Shown here: in pieces, positions 9,569 to 20,529 of the stretch
How the letters are laid out: each line of letters begins with the position of its first letter
How positions within the stretch are numbered: position 1 is the first letter of the stretch
Source of the DNA: Mucilaginibacter pankratovii
Lineage (GTDB): Bacteria; Bacteroidota; Bacteroidia; Sphingobacteriales; Sphingobacteriaceae
Direction: 5' to 3'
NCBI RefSeq assembly: GCF_014773265.1
Contig: NZ_JACWMY010000002.1
Span: forward strand, 558,001 to 622,000
Length of the DNA: 64,000 nt
Position numbers and translations under genes: made by a program
The notes under the pieces: generated by a model
Told to the model about the DNA's origin: nothing
Database searches by the model: none
Seen by the model: only the letters and a program-made list of their open reading frames with translations

Positions 9569-10453
9569 ATGCTTTACAAAAAATATTTTTTTGCTGCTGC
9601 TATGGCGGCGATAATTGCCTTGCCCGCCCTTTCTCAAACAAAAAAGCCGGTCGCGGCGAAACCAGCCGGTAAGGTGATTTTTTTTGACGATTTTTCGGGA
9701 AATAAGCTCGACCGCAGCAAATGGACGCCAATAGTTACCGGCTTTCATGTTAACGACGAATTACAGGCCTACGTAGATTCTGCCAATGTGATCTCGTTTG
9801 TAAACGGTGCCGCCGCCGAAGGTGCGCGTAATGGCGCGCTTGTATTAAGCCCAAGGTATTCGCCCGGGTTTAGAACTTTCGATGGGCAAACCTTCGATTT
9901 CATTTCGGGAAGGCTCACCACCATAAATAAGTTTGATTTTACCTATGGCACCGCCGAGGCACGTATTAAACTGGTAGCAGCTGATGGCTTATGGCCCGCC
10001 TGGTGGATGTTAGGCTACCCTAACTGGCCTGCCGGCGGCGAAACCGACATTATGGAGTTTATAGGCGAAGCCGACTGGGTTAGCGCTGCCGTACATGGCC
10101 CCGGTTATAGCGGCGAAACGCCATTTGTAAACCGCTTATATTTAAATAAAAACAATGATGCAACCAAATGGCATACCTACGCGGTTGACTGGACCCCCGA
10201 AAGCTTTGTGTTTAAATACGATGGCGTGCCTATGTTCCGGGTGACAAAAACCATGGCGCAGCATTATGGCAAATGGGTTTTCACCGATAAGCAATACCTG
10301 ATACTGAACTTTGCTGTAGGTGGTATTTATCCATTCAAAATAAACGGCCTCAAAAAGCCTTATTACGGCCTATCCGAGAAAGCGTTAAATCTCATTAAAA
10401 ATCAAAAAGCAAAAATGCTGGTAGACTGGGTTAGGGTTACCAAAAAGGGATAA
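9569..10453 (+). CDS. Secreted GH16 glucanase (second enzyme of the locus)
   Basis: A 294-residue GH16 protein with a type I signal peptide (cleavage near ALPALSQ), so it is periplasmic or secreted rather than lipid-anchored. The GH16 domain spans about residues 35-292. The active site is GGETDIMEFIG, with Glu158 as nucleophile, Asp160, and Glu163 as acid/base; the aromatic floor LWPAWWMLGYPNWP lies just before it. Compared with the preceding GH16 it lacks a PKD domain and has a longer loop (AAAEGARNGALVLSPRYSPG). It probably works on oligomers delivered by SusC. It starts 25 bases after the terminator stem, so it is either expressed at a lower level by read-through or has its own promoter. 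Confidence 0.9.
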   Translation: MLYKKYFFAAAMAAIIALPALSQTKKPVAAKPAGKVIFFDDFSGNKLDRSKWTPIVTGFHVNDELQAYVDSANVISFVNGAAAEGARNGALVLSPRYSPGFRTFDGQTFDFISGRLTTINKFDFTYGTAEARIKLVAADGLWPAWWMLGYPNWPAGGETDIMEFIGEADWVSAAVHGPGYSGETPFVNRLYLNKNNDATKWHTYAVDWTPESFVFKYDGVPMFRVTKTMAQHYGKWVFTDKQYLILNFAVGGIYPFKINGLKKPYYGLSEKALNLIKNQKAKMLVDWVRVTKKG

Positions 10454-10478
10454 GTTTCGATTTTAACCCTTCTGAATC

Positions 10479-10515
10479 AAAAAGGAGATGTTCAATTCAG
10501 AGCATCTCCTTTTTT
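10479..10515. terminator. Bidirectional terminator between GH16 and the efflux operon
   Basis: A 12-bp perfect stem (AAAAAGGAGATG / CATCTCCTTTTT) with a 12-base loop, a T-run to the right and an A-run to the left. It sits between the convergent GH16 gene (stop at 10453) and the efflux channel gene (stop at 10518) and can serve both. Confidence 0.85.
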
Positions 10516-10517
10516 CG

Positions 10518-11924
10518 TTATCGCCAGCCGCCGCCTAAAGCACGGTATAGGTTCACAACCGCCTGCAATTCCTGCAGCTTATCGTTCACACCGCTTAGTT
10601 GCGCCGATAACAACGTTTGCTCCGATGTCAAAACATCCGTATAGTTGGTAGCCGAACTGTAACGCAATAATTCCTGCGTGTACTCTACCGATTTTTGCAG
10701 CGCGGTTATCTGCTTACTGCGGGCATCCTCCTTTTCGATAGCTGTTTGATGAGCGTACAAGGCATCAGATACCTCCTGCCCTGCTACCAACAAGGTTTTC
10801 TGGAAACTGTTTAACGCCTGTTGCTGCTGTGCCTGCGCGGTGCGTAAACGGGCTTTATTAATACCCTGGTTAAATATGGGTTGGGTAAGCCCCGCCACGG
10901 CATTATAAAATATCGATTTATTAAAAAAGTCGCTCAATTGCAGGGTGGATAGGCCGGCCTGCGCAGTGATGGTAAACTGCGGATAAAAATAGCTTTTGGC
11001 AACATTGGTATTCTCAAACGCAACCCTGAAGGCCAGTTCGCTTTGCTGCACATCCGGGCGGTTCGTTAGCAGTTGCGCCGGGAAACCGGTTTGCAGGTCG
11101 CTCGCTATGTTTTGGCTTGCCAGCGTGGTCCGACTAACCGGACCGGGCGGGCGCGATAATAGAACGTTCAAAGCATTCTCGGTTTCGCGGATGCTGCGTT
11201 TTATATCCGGGATTGATACCTCGGCGGCATAGCGGTTGGCTTCGCTTTGTACCACGGCTGCGCCGGTAACTACGGCACCCTCTTTCAGCTGCTTCATGGT
11301 CTCTACATCCCTTATCCTGTTTTTCAGGGTTTCGAGTGTGATCTCCAGTTGCTTGTCTAAAGCCAGCAGGGTAAAATAGTTATTGGCAATATCTGCTATC
11401 AGCTGCGTTTGTACCGCACGTTTGGCAGCATCGCTTTGCAAAAAGTTGGCTAAGGCGGCGCGTTTGGTACTGCTTAATTTGCCCCATACATCAGCCTCCC
11501 ACGAAGTGCTTAAACCAGCCTGGTAGGTAGTGGTTAAAGTATTAAAACTGATGCCTGCCGGGAAATTTAAACCTGCCTGCGATTGTTTGGAGCGGGTTAC
11601 ATTAGCGCTGCCACTTAAGCTTGGCAGAAATGCGGCCTTGCTTTGCTGCAAAGTTGCCTGAGCAGCCAATATTCGCTGCACGGCCGATTTCAAGTCGAGG
11701 TTATTACTGATACCCTCCTGTATCAAACTTTTTAGGGCGGTATCGGCAAACAGGCTTTGCCAGGGTAAGGTCGCCATGGTGGCGCTATCCGTTGCGGCAA
11801 CGCCCCGGTACAAACCGGCGGTATTTACATCGGGCGTTTTATACGTTTTACCAACCTTGCAGGCCTGCAGGATAACCGCCACTACTGCAAAAAGGGCTAT
11901 GTATTTTATGACAGATCTGTTCAT
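10518..11924 (-). CDS. RND efflux outer-membrane channel (NodT/OprM-like lipoprotein)
   Basis: A TolC-type trimeric channel subunit that completes the RND pump encoded upstream. It has 468 residues, a lipoprotein signal (ILQA-C, Cys22) and two outer-membrane-efflux repeats (about 60-255 and 265-465). The repeats show long coiled helices rich in Gln, Ala and Leu, with LLTNRPDVQQSELAFRVAFE at the usual mid-protein turn and a C-terminal LYRALGGGWR. It is the last gene of a three-gene operon, starting 19 bases after the pump gene. Channels of this class export drugs, dyes or small metabolites; the actual cargo cannot be told. Confidence 0.92.
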   Translation of the reverse strand: MNRSVIKYIALFAVVAVILQACKVGKTYKTPDVNTAGLYRGVAATDSATMATLPWQSLFADTALKSLIQEGISNNLDLKSAVQRILAAQATLQQSKAAFLPSLSGSANVTRSKQSQAGLNFPAGISFNTLTTTYQAGLSTSWEADVWGKLSSTKRAALANFLQSDAAKRAVQTQLIADIANNYFTLLALDKQLEITLETLKNRIRDVETMKQLKEGAVVTGAAVVQSEANRYAAEVSIPDIKRSIRETENALNVLLSRPPGPVSRTTLASQNIASDLQTGFPAQLLTNRPDVQQSELAFRVAFENTNVAKSYFYPQFTITAQAGLSTLQLSDFFNKSIFYNAVAGLTQPIFNQGINKARLRTAQAQQQQALNSFQKTLLVAGQEVSDALYAHQTAIEKEDARSKQITALQKSVEYTQELLRYSSATNYTDVLTSEQTLLSAQLSGVNDKLQELQAVVNLYRALGGGWR

Positions 11925-11943
11925 TGTTAAAATATCTTCAAAA

Positions 11944-14900
11944 TTAATTGGCTGGTTTTACTTCAGCCACCACATCATCATCGTCGTCGTCGTGCGATTT
12001 ATCGCGGCCCACCTTCTCCTGCAAATGCTGGAAGATGATAAACAGCACAGGTATCACAAATACACCAAATACCGTCCCCACAAACATGCCCCCTACCGCG
12101 CCTACGCCGATAGATCTGTTACCGTTAGCGCCTGCGCCGGTAGAGAACATCAATGGCATAATACCGAAGATAAAGGCGAAGGAGGTCATCAGGATGGGGC
12201 GTAAGCGTGCCTCAGCCCCGGCAATAGCCGATGGAATAAGGTCCATCCCCGCCCTGCGACGGTCTAAGGCAAACTCCACTATCAAAATGGCGTTTTTGGC
12301 CAATAAGCCAATGAGCATAATGAGGGATATCTGCAGGTAAATATTACTGCCTATACCAAATATGGTGGCAAAGATATAGGTGCCTGCCAAACCAACCGGC
12401 AGCGAAAGCAATACCGCGAAAGGCAGAATGTAACTTTCGTACTGCGCGCTCAATAAGAAATATACAAACACCAAACACAAAATAAATATATAAGCCGACT
12501 GCGAGCCTGTGCTCAGCTCCTCGCGTGTTAAACCCGAGAATTCATAATCGTAACCTGCCGGCAGATGTGTTTTGGCAACTTCCTTAATGGCGTTGATAGC
12601 ATCCCCGGTACTGTAACCCGGTTTTGGCGACCCCGATACCGAAATGGCTGTAAACAGGTTAAACCTGGAGATAGCCTCGGGGCCAAACACTTTTTTTAGC
12701 GTGATGAAGGTGGTGATGGGTGCCATTACACCGGCGTTGTTGCGTACAAATATTTTGCTCAGCCCGGTTTCCTTGGCGCGGTAGTCATAATCGGCCTGTA
12801 CCATAACGCGGTACTGCTTGCCAAACTGGTTAAAGTTTGATGCATATAAACCACCGTAATATCCCTGCAAAGTGCTTAGTACCGAGTTTACGGTTACGCC
12901 TGCCTCTTTACATTTTGCTACGTTTATATCCACCTGGAACTGCGGGAAGTTTGGATTGAACGAAGAGTTTAAACTTTGAATTTCGGCACGTTGCCCAAGC
13001 GCTGCCTGAAAGTTATTACTCACCTTAAATAGCTCTTCTACGGTATGGCCACCTTTATCCTGCAATTCAAAAGAAAAGCCGTCGCTGTTACCAAAACCCT
13101 GCAGCGTTGGCGGCGAAAAATAGAATACGCTCGCTTCGCGAAGGTCCTTGGTTTTATAAAACAACTGGCCAATAATGGCTTCCAGGCTTTGTTCCTTTTC
13201 TTTGCGCTGGTCCCAGTCCTTCAGTTTTAAGATCACCATGGCGTAGGCACTTCCCGAGCCCGCGAGGAAGTTAAAGCCCACCAGTTTTAGCGAGTTTTCT
13301 ACTTCGGGAAAAGTGCGGCCTATGCTGTCTATCTTAGTGGCAACCGCTGCAGTACGCTCCATTGACGAAGCAGGCGGCAAGCTGATAGCAGCGAATATCG
13401 TCCCTTGGTCCTCATTAGGCACAAAGCTGGATGGTGTGGTTTTTACCAGGTAAACAAACACAGCCGAGAACACGGCCACAGCCAAAAGCGCTATCCACTT
13501 ACGGTGCGACAGGAAGCCAACAGATTTTTTATACTTACCGCTTACCGCATCAAAGGCGGTATTGAACACCACATAAAAGTGATTGATAAAGCCATGCTTT
13601 TTTGTTCCCTTCTCGTGCGGCTTTAAAAACAGCGCGCACAATGCGGGGCTTAAGGTTAAAGCGTTTACAGCGGATAATAAAATAGCCACCGCCAGGGTAA
13701 TACCAAATTGTTTGTAAAACACCCCGGTTGAACCGGAGATAAAAGTAACCGGCAAAAATACTGCCGACATAACCAATGTGATGGAAATAATGGCGCCCGA
13801 GATCTCGTTCATGGCATCGACGGATGCTTTTCGTGCCGATTTATAACCCTGGTCCATTTTGGCATGCACGGCCTCTACTACCACAATGGCATCATCCACC
13901 ACAATACCAATAGCCAGTACCAGCGCGAACAAGGTTAGCAGGTTGATGGTAAAGCCAAACAGGTTGAGAAAGAAGAATGTACCCAAAATTGCTACGGGTA
14001 CAGCAATGGCGGGTATCAGCGTAGAGCGGAAGTCCTGCAGGAAAACAAACACCACAATAAAAACCAGTATAAAGGCCTCTATTAATGTGCTGATCACTTT
14101 TTCTATCGAGGCATTTAAAAACTCATTGGCATCAACCAGGTAGGCTATTTTGACGCCCTTCGGGAATTTCTCTGATGCTTCATCTAAGATCTTTTTGGTA
14201 TTATCAATTACATCACGGGCGTTTGACCCCGCCGTTTGACTGATAGCCACACCCACCGATTCATGGCCGTTAGTCACTTCCTGGAAGGAATAGTCCAGCG
14301 CGCCCAGCTCTACCCGGGCAATATCGTTCAATCGCAATAGCTGACCGTTGCCTACCGATTTGATGATGATATCGCCAAACTCCTTGGCCGATTGCAAACG
14401 CCCTTTATAACGGATCACATACTGGAAAGGCTCGTGGCTGTTCTCGCCGAACTTACCCGGCGCCGCTTCTATATTTTGCTCGTTGAGTGCTTCGGTAACA
14501 TCATCGGGTATTAAGCTGTAGCGCGACATAACATCAGGTTTCAGCCAAATACGCATCGAGTAATCTTTAGAGCCGAATACCATGGCGTTACCCACACCCG
14601 TTACACGCTGTATGGCCGGCACCAGGTTTATTTTGGTGTAGTTCTGCAGAAAGGTTTCGTCGTAAGTTTTATTCTCGCTGTATAGCGAAAAAATAAGAAG
14701 ATTACTGCTTTGGCTTTTGGATACCGACACACCCGATTGTGTTACCACCAGCGGCAGTAAGCTGGTTGCCCTTGATACGCGGTTCTGCACGTTTACAGCT
14801 GCCAGATCGGGGTTGGTACCTACTTTAAAATAAACGGTGATTGATGCCGAGCCGTCGTTACTGGCGCTGGAGGTCATGTAGGTCATGTTCTCCACCCCGT

Positions 14901-15108
14901 TTATCTGCTCCTCCATTGGGATGATGACACTTTTTAAAACCACATCGGCATTAGCACCACTATAAAAAGCCTGCACCTGCACCGTTGGCGGCGCTATATC
15001 CGGGTATTGCGATACGGGGAGGGTAATAAGGCCCAGCACACCCAGTATTACCAGTATCACTGATATTACGGTAGATAAAACCGGGCGTTCTATAAATTTT
15101 TTAAGCAT
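11944..15108 (-). CDS. RND multidrug efflux inner-membrane pump (HAE1, AcrB/MexB type)
   Basis: A proton-driven pump of 1,054 residues, the normal size for the hydrophobe/amphiphile efflux-1 group. The opening MLKKFIERPVLSTVISVILV is the first membrane helix, and the proton-relay pair Asp405-Asp406 lies in GIVVDDAIVVVEA of helix 4. The Lys of helix 10 is in LLAKNAILIVEFALD. Porter-domain sequences such as GVENMTYMTSSASNDG and the two large periplasmic loops are present. An oddity is a C-terminal tail with six consecutive aspartates before VVAEVKPAN. It is in one operon with the adaptor (33 bases upstream) and the channel. No local TetR or MarR regulator is adjacent. Confidence 0.95.
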   Translation of the reverse strand: MLKKFIERPVLSTVISVILVILGVLGLITLPVSQYPDIAPPTVQVQAFYSGANADVVLKSVIIPMEEQINGVENMTYMTSSASNDGSASITVYFKVGTNPDLAAVNVQNRVSRATSLLPLVVTQSGVSVSKSQSSNLLIFSLYSENKTYDETFLQNYTKINLVPAIQRVTGVGNAMVFGSKDYSMRIWLKPDVMSRYSLIPDDVTEALNEQNIEAAPGKFGENSHEPFQYVIRYKGRLQSAKEFGDIIIKSVGNGQLLRLNDIARVELGALDYSFQEVTNGHESVGVAISQTAGSNARDVIDNTKKILDEASEKFPKGVKIAYLVDANEFLNASIEKVISTLIEAFILVFIVVFVFLQDFRSTLIPAIAVPVAILGTFFFLNLFGFTINLLTLFALVLAIGIVVDDAIVVVEAVHAKMDQGYKSARKASVDAMNEISGAIISITLVMSAVFLPVTFISGSTGVFYKQFGITLAVAILLSAVNALTLSPALCALFLKPHEKGTKKHGFINHFYVVFNTAFDAVSGKYKKSVGFLSHRKWIALLAVAVFSAVFVYLVKTTPSSFVPNEDQGTIFAAISLPPASSMERTAAVATKIDSIGRTFPEVENSLKLVGFNFLAGSGSAYAMVILKLKDWDQRKEKEQSLEAIIGQLFYKTKDLREASVFYFSPPTLQGFGNSDGFSFELQDKGGHTVEELFKVSNNFQAALGQRAEIQSLNSSFNPNFPQFQVDINVAKCKEAGVTVNSVLSTLQGYYGGLYASNFNQFGKQYRVMVQADYDYRAKETGLSKIFVRNNAGVMAPITTFITLKKVFGPEAISRFNLFTAISVSGSPKPGYSTGDAINAIKEVAKTHLPAGYDYEFSGLTREELSTGSQSAYIFILCLVFVYFLLSAQYESYILPFAVLLSLPVGLAGTYIFATIFGIGSNIYLQISLIMLIGLLAKNAILIVEFALDRRRAGMDLIPSAIAGAEARLRPILMTSFAFIFGIMPLMFSTGAGANGNRSIGVGAVGGMFVGTVFGVFVIPVLFIIFQHLQEKVGRDKSHDDDDDDVVAEVKPAN

Positions 15109-15140
15109 GATATTGCTTTAGTGTGTAAGCTGAAATTTGA

Positions 15141-16301
15141 TTATTTAAGATCGCCGTAAACCGATTGGGCGCTAACCGGAATAGGCTTAATGGCTGTGCC
15201 ATCGGCAATGTTGCCTGAGCTTTCCAGGATAATCTTATCCCCGGCTTTTAAGCCTTCGGTAACCACATAAAATTTGCCGGCGGTATTATCCATTACTTTT
15301 ACAGCCACGTTCTTCACCTTGTTCTGCGCATCTATAACGTACACAAAACGTTTGTCCTGTAATTCGTAGGTAGCGCTTTGCGGTACCAATAGGGCATCCT
15401 TTATGATATTGGGGATGCGTACCGAGGCGCTGCTCCCGCTGCGAATAAGCCCGCGCGGATTAACAAAATCGGCACGTACATTGGCGGCACCGGTTGCGGT
15501 GTTAATAAGGCCGTTCACGGTTTCTACCCGGCCGGTGTGCTCATAGGTGGTGCCATCCGACAAGATAAGCGATACGTTTGGCATTTTATTGATAACCGCT
15601 TTTAACGACCGGGTGCCTGTGCTATCCCTATTCAGATCGAGCAATTGTTTTTCGTTCATTGCGAAATACGCGTACACATTGGCGGTATTATAAACCGTGG
15701 TTAACGGATCTGTTGTAGTGCCGTTTACCAGGCTACCCAATTTAAATGGCAACGAACCAATAACCCCGCTTACCGGGCTGGTGATGGTGGTGTACCCCAG
15801 GTTAACCTGCGCATTGGCCAGCGCCGCCTTTGCCTGCGCCAAAGCCGCCGCCTTAGATTGCTGTGTATACTCCGCCGACTCCAGTTCGTACTTGCTGATG
15901 ATATCTTTTTCTACAAGGGGTTTTACTTTGTTCACCTGCATGCGGGCGAGGGCAAGGTCGGCTTCGGCGGTTTTGATGCCTGCCTGGGCGGTGCGTACTT
16001 CCTGCTCGTACTGCGGGGCGTTTATTTTGAAAAGCAACTGGCCTTTGGTTACGATGCTGCCTTCGTCTACAAATATTTTTTCTACGTAGCCATCAACCTT
16101 CGGCCTTATTTCGATATTCTGCTGGCCCTGTATGCTGGCCGGATAATCTACACTTAGCGTAGCATTGCGCGGCTGCAGTTCAAGCACCTTATAATCTAAT
16201 ACCTGCGTACCGGGCGCGTCGGCATCCTGTTGTTTTTTACCGCCGCAGGAGGCCAGGGTTATGCATCCAACGAGGCCAATGAAAAATAAGTTTCTTATCA
16301 T
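15141..16301 (-). CDS. RND efflux periplasmic adaptor (membrane fusion protein)
   Basis: Links the pump to the outer-membrane channel. The start at 16301 is preferred because it gives a lipoprotein signal (LAS-C, Cys19); an in-frame ATG at 16370 would add 23 residues with no signal character. The product is then 386 residues. The order is lipoyl-like half (IEIRPKVDGYVEKIFVDEGS), alpha-helical hairpin (AQAGIKTAEADLALARMQV to ANAQVNLGYT), second lipoyl half (TTITSPVSGVIG), beta-barrel and membrane-proximal domain, as in AcrA/MexA. It is the first gene of the operon. Confidence 0.93.
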   Translation of the reverse strand: MIRNLFFIGLVGCITLASCGGKKQQDADAPGTQVLDYKVLELQPRNATLSVDYPASIQGQQNIEIRPKVDGYVEKIFVDEGSIVTKGQLLFKINAPQYEQEVRTAQAGIKTAEADLALARMQVNKVKPLVEKDIISKYELESAEYTQQSKAAALAQAKAALANAQVNLGYTTITSPVSGVIGSLPFKLGSLVNGTTTDPLTTVYNTANVYAYFAMNEKQLLDLNRDSTGTRSLKAVINKMPNVSLILSDGTTYEHTGRVETVNGLINTATGAANVRADFVNPRGLIRSGSSASVRIPNIIKDALLVPQSATYELQDKRFVYVIDAQNKVKNVAVKVMDNTAGKFYVVTEGLKAGDKIILESSGNIADGTAIKPIPVSAQSVYGDLK

Positions 16302-16489
16302 CAATCGTCTTCTACCTAAAAGAGATGTTTGAGCGGCTATCGATCCCAAGGGCCTTATCATCATTTCCATTTATATTATTGTTACAAAACCAGGCAAATG
16401 TAAATATCCAATCATCAATAAAAGATAACACGGCCTGTAATTTTCATGGGACAATTATTAGATATCCTTTATTTTGAGTATTGCGGAAT

Positions 16490-16529
16490 AAAAAAAAGAG
16501 GCCGTTTCATATCTCTGAAACAGCCTCTT
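16490..16529 (-). terminator. Rho-independent terminator of katG
   Basis: Read leftward, AAGAGGCTGTTTCA pairs with TGAAACGGCCTCTT (one mismatch) around a short loop and is followed by a run of about eight T. It begins about 33 bases after the katG stop and insulates katG from the efflux operon. Confidence 0.85.
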
Positions 16530-16561
16530 GCATGTTATATTAAATTTGCTCCTAACCCAAC

Positions 16562-18832
<2,271 letters not shown>

Positions 18833-18961
18833 TTATAGGTTTCTGTTAAGTATTTGGTTTTACAGAGAAATATAAAATTAGGGTATTAACAGCGATATTC
18901 CCAATCGAATTATTCTATGGGAAATAGTTAAAAGCTATGGAGATAGTTGTTACCCGGGGTA

Positions 18962-19423
18962 TTACTTTTTTACAGCATGGCCAATAAAATAGCCGATGAT
19001 GAGGGCTACCACCATAAGCGCCCACCAAATGTATTGCCGTGTTTTAAGGCCGGCAATTATTCTTTGGTTCAGGAGCTTTTCGTTCTGGAGGGAAAGGTTT
19101 TGCTGCTGTAGTTTAGACAGGATACTGTTTACCTCTGTTGGTTTTGCCTGTTCCAGCTGGTAGCGTTTGAGGAAACCGCCCGCTTTTAAAAACTTGTCGC
19201 CCTTTAGCTTCAGCACCAGTTTTTCGGGCAGGTCGTAATCGCCGTGCTTGCCTGTTTCGGCTACCAGGCCCTCGCGAATCAAGATCTGAATAAGGGCGAA
19301 GGCGGAGGCTTCGTCCTGATCGAACAGGGTGAGCAATTGGTTTCGCGTTAAGCTGTCGGGGATGCCAAAGGCTTCCAGCACCGCGTCCAGCATTTCACAT
19401 TCGTATTCGTTCAGTTCTACCAC
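18962..19423 (-). CDS. Small C-terminally anchored membrane protein, unknown function
   Basis: A 153-residue protein with a GTG start; no in-frame ATG lies upstream before a stop, and the first internal ATG is at 19393. The first 75 residues look like a winged-helix-type helical domain (LTRNQLLTLFDQDEASAFALIQILIREGLV). A coiled-coil stretch follows (about 95-125: ILSKLQQQNLSLQNEKLL). One C-terminal transmembrane helix (YIWWALMVVALIIGYFIGH) ends in the cytoplasmic-type tail AVKK, as in tail-anchored proteins. No catalytic motif was seen and the family is not recognised. Confidence 0.6.
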   Translation of the reverse strand: MVELNEYECEMLDAVLEAFGIPDSLTRNQLLTLFDQDEASAFALIQILIREGLVAETGKHGDYDLPEKLVLKLKGDKFLKAGGFLKRYQLEQAKPTEVNSILSKLQQQNLSLQNEKLLNQRIIAGLKTRQYIWWALMVVALIIGYFIGHAVKK

Positions 19424-19547
19424 TTTGGCAAATTTAGTAATATCCTGTATAAATTGTTAGCTGGTCATGCCTTTATATAGCACTTCCATCCGGACCATCT
19501 GTTTCGCAGATCTACAGAACAAGGCAGCGCAATAAATACCCGACAGG

Positions 19548-19629
19548 GTTTACAAAAGTTTACACTATTTAAAAATATATTTTACAACTAATTGATTATA
19601 AGACATTTATTCCATTAAGCGAGTTTACA
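19548..19629. repeat. GTTTACA repeat cluster upstream of the orphan HTH gene
   Basis: GTTTACAAAAGTTTACAC at 19548-19565 holds two GTTTACA units ten bases apart, one helical turn. A third GTTTACAC lies at 19622-19629. The same 18 bases occur in reverse complement at 51999-52016. The cluster lies in the AT-rich divergent gap between the genes ending at 19423 and starting at 19712. It could be a binding site or a mobile-element scar. Confidence 0.4.
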
Positions 19630-19674
19630 CTTTTTTATAAAAATAAACACAAATGACATTTGCATTTATAAAGA

Positions 19675-19710
19675 TTATTCTTTAATTTTATCTTTATAAA
19701 TAAAGAATAA
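19675..19710. promoter_or_regulatory. Perfect 10-bp inverted repeat next to the HTH gene start
   Basis: TTATTCTTTA at 19675-19684 and TAAAGAATAA at 19701-19710 form exact inverted arms around a 16-base spacer, ending one base before the ATG at 19712. This position suits an autorepression operator or an mRNA hairpin masking the start. The region is very AT-rich, so chance is not excluded. Confidence 0.4.
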
Positions 19711-19711
19711 C

Positions 19712-20389
19712 ATGAATAAGAAAACAACCGCTATGGCAACGCTAACTGTTGCGCGACGTAAAGTGGATGAACTGCTTGCGCTGAAAAAAATCACAGTAGA
19801 AAATGTGCAGGAGCTCACCGGTGCCGAAAGGGAAATATTCCAGGAAAGGCTTACCCAAATATTAGCAGACTCGAAAGGCGTGGAACGAGACAACCTTTTA
19901 GCTAAAATAGAACTGATCCTCCCCGACAGTACAAAAAACGACGTGTGGGAACATAACCATACGGTGATCCGCAGCGCCATTTCGGATTTTATGCGCCAGT
20001 ATGGTGTTATGCCCACTAAAAGCGCCATAGCCGAAGAAACCGGCCTCAGCCGGCAAACGGTGACCAAACATTTTAAAGAATACAAATCGCACCCGGAATT
20101 TATAGCCGAAGCCGAGCAATTTAAATTTATGAGCCACGAAATGCTGGCCAGCGTATTTAAGTTTGCCCGTAACGGCAACATGCGGGCCGCCAGGCTTTAT
20201 TTTGAAATGGTTGGCGCCATCAACAAACCCGGCACCAACACCGTTGTAACCGAGCAGAAGAACTACATCCAAATAAACAACACCATCCTGAGCCAGGAAA
20301 ACCTAAAGCAGTTAACCGCCGAACAGCTGCTACAGATTGAGAATATTGTTAGGGATAGGGTGATGGAGTTGCCGGTAGTTGTTAGGTAA
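19712..20389 (+). CDS. Orphan helix-turn-helix protein resembling phage terminase small subunit/phBC6A51 type
   Basis: A 225-residue soluble protein with no signal or membrane segment. A helix-turn-helix is visible at about residues 98-125 (KSAIAEETGLSRQTVTKHFKEY). It is followed by a helical stretch FKFARNGNMRAARLYFEMVG, like the part of phBC6A51-type and terminase-small-like phage proteins that measures copy or unit growth. No large terminase, portal or other phage gene lies nearby, so if the resemblance is real this is a domesticated or stranded gene. Upstream sit AT-rich repeats that may be operators. The alternative is a stand-alone transcription regulator. The HTH is fairly sure; the phage link is a guess from pattern. 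Confidence 0.5.
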   Translation: MNKKTTAMATLTVARRKVDELLALKKITVENVQELTGAEREIFQERLTQILADSKGVERDNLLAKIELILPDSTKNDVWEHNHTVIRSAISDFMRQYGVMPTKSAIAEETGLSRQTVTKHFKEYKSHPEFIAEAEQFKFMSHEMLASVFKFARNGNMRAARLYFEMVGAINKPGTNTVVTEQKNYIQINNTILSQENLKQLTAEQLLQIENIVRDRVMELPVVVR

Positions 20390-20529
20390 TTTCTCCACTA
20401 CTAACAAAGGCCGGTAATTACAAGATTATTTATAATGTGTTGTGCGATTGGAGAGTGATATAAATGGCATAAAAAGTTGTGCATTATATTGAAACTTGAT
20501 ATATTTAGTTATCAATTAGCTCCCACATC

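Noticed and set aside
19548-20389. Prophage or integrated element at the orphan HTH gene
   Set aside because: No integrase, capsid, portal, large terminase or tRNA attachment site was seen within several kilobases.
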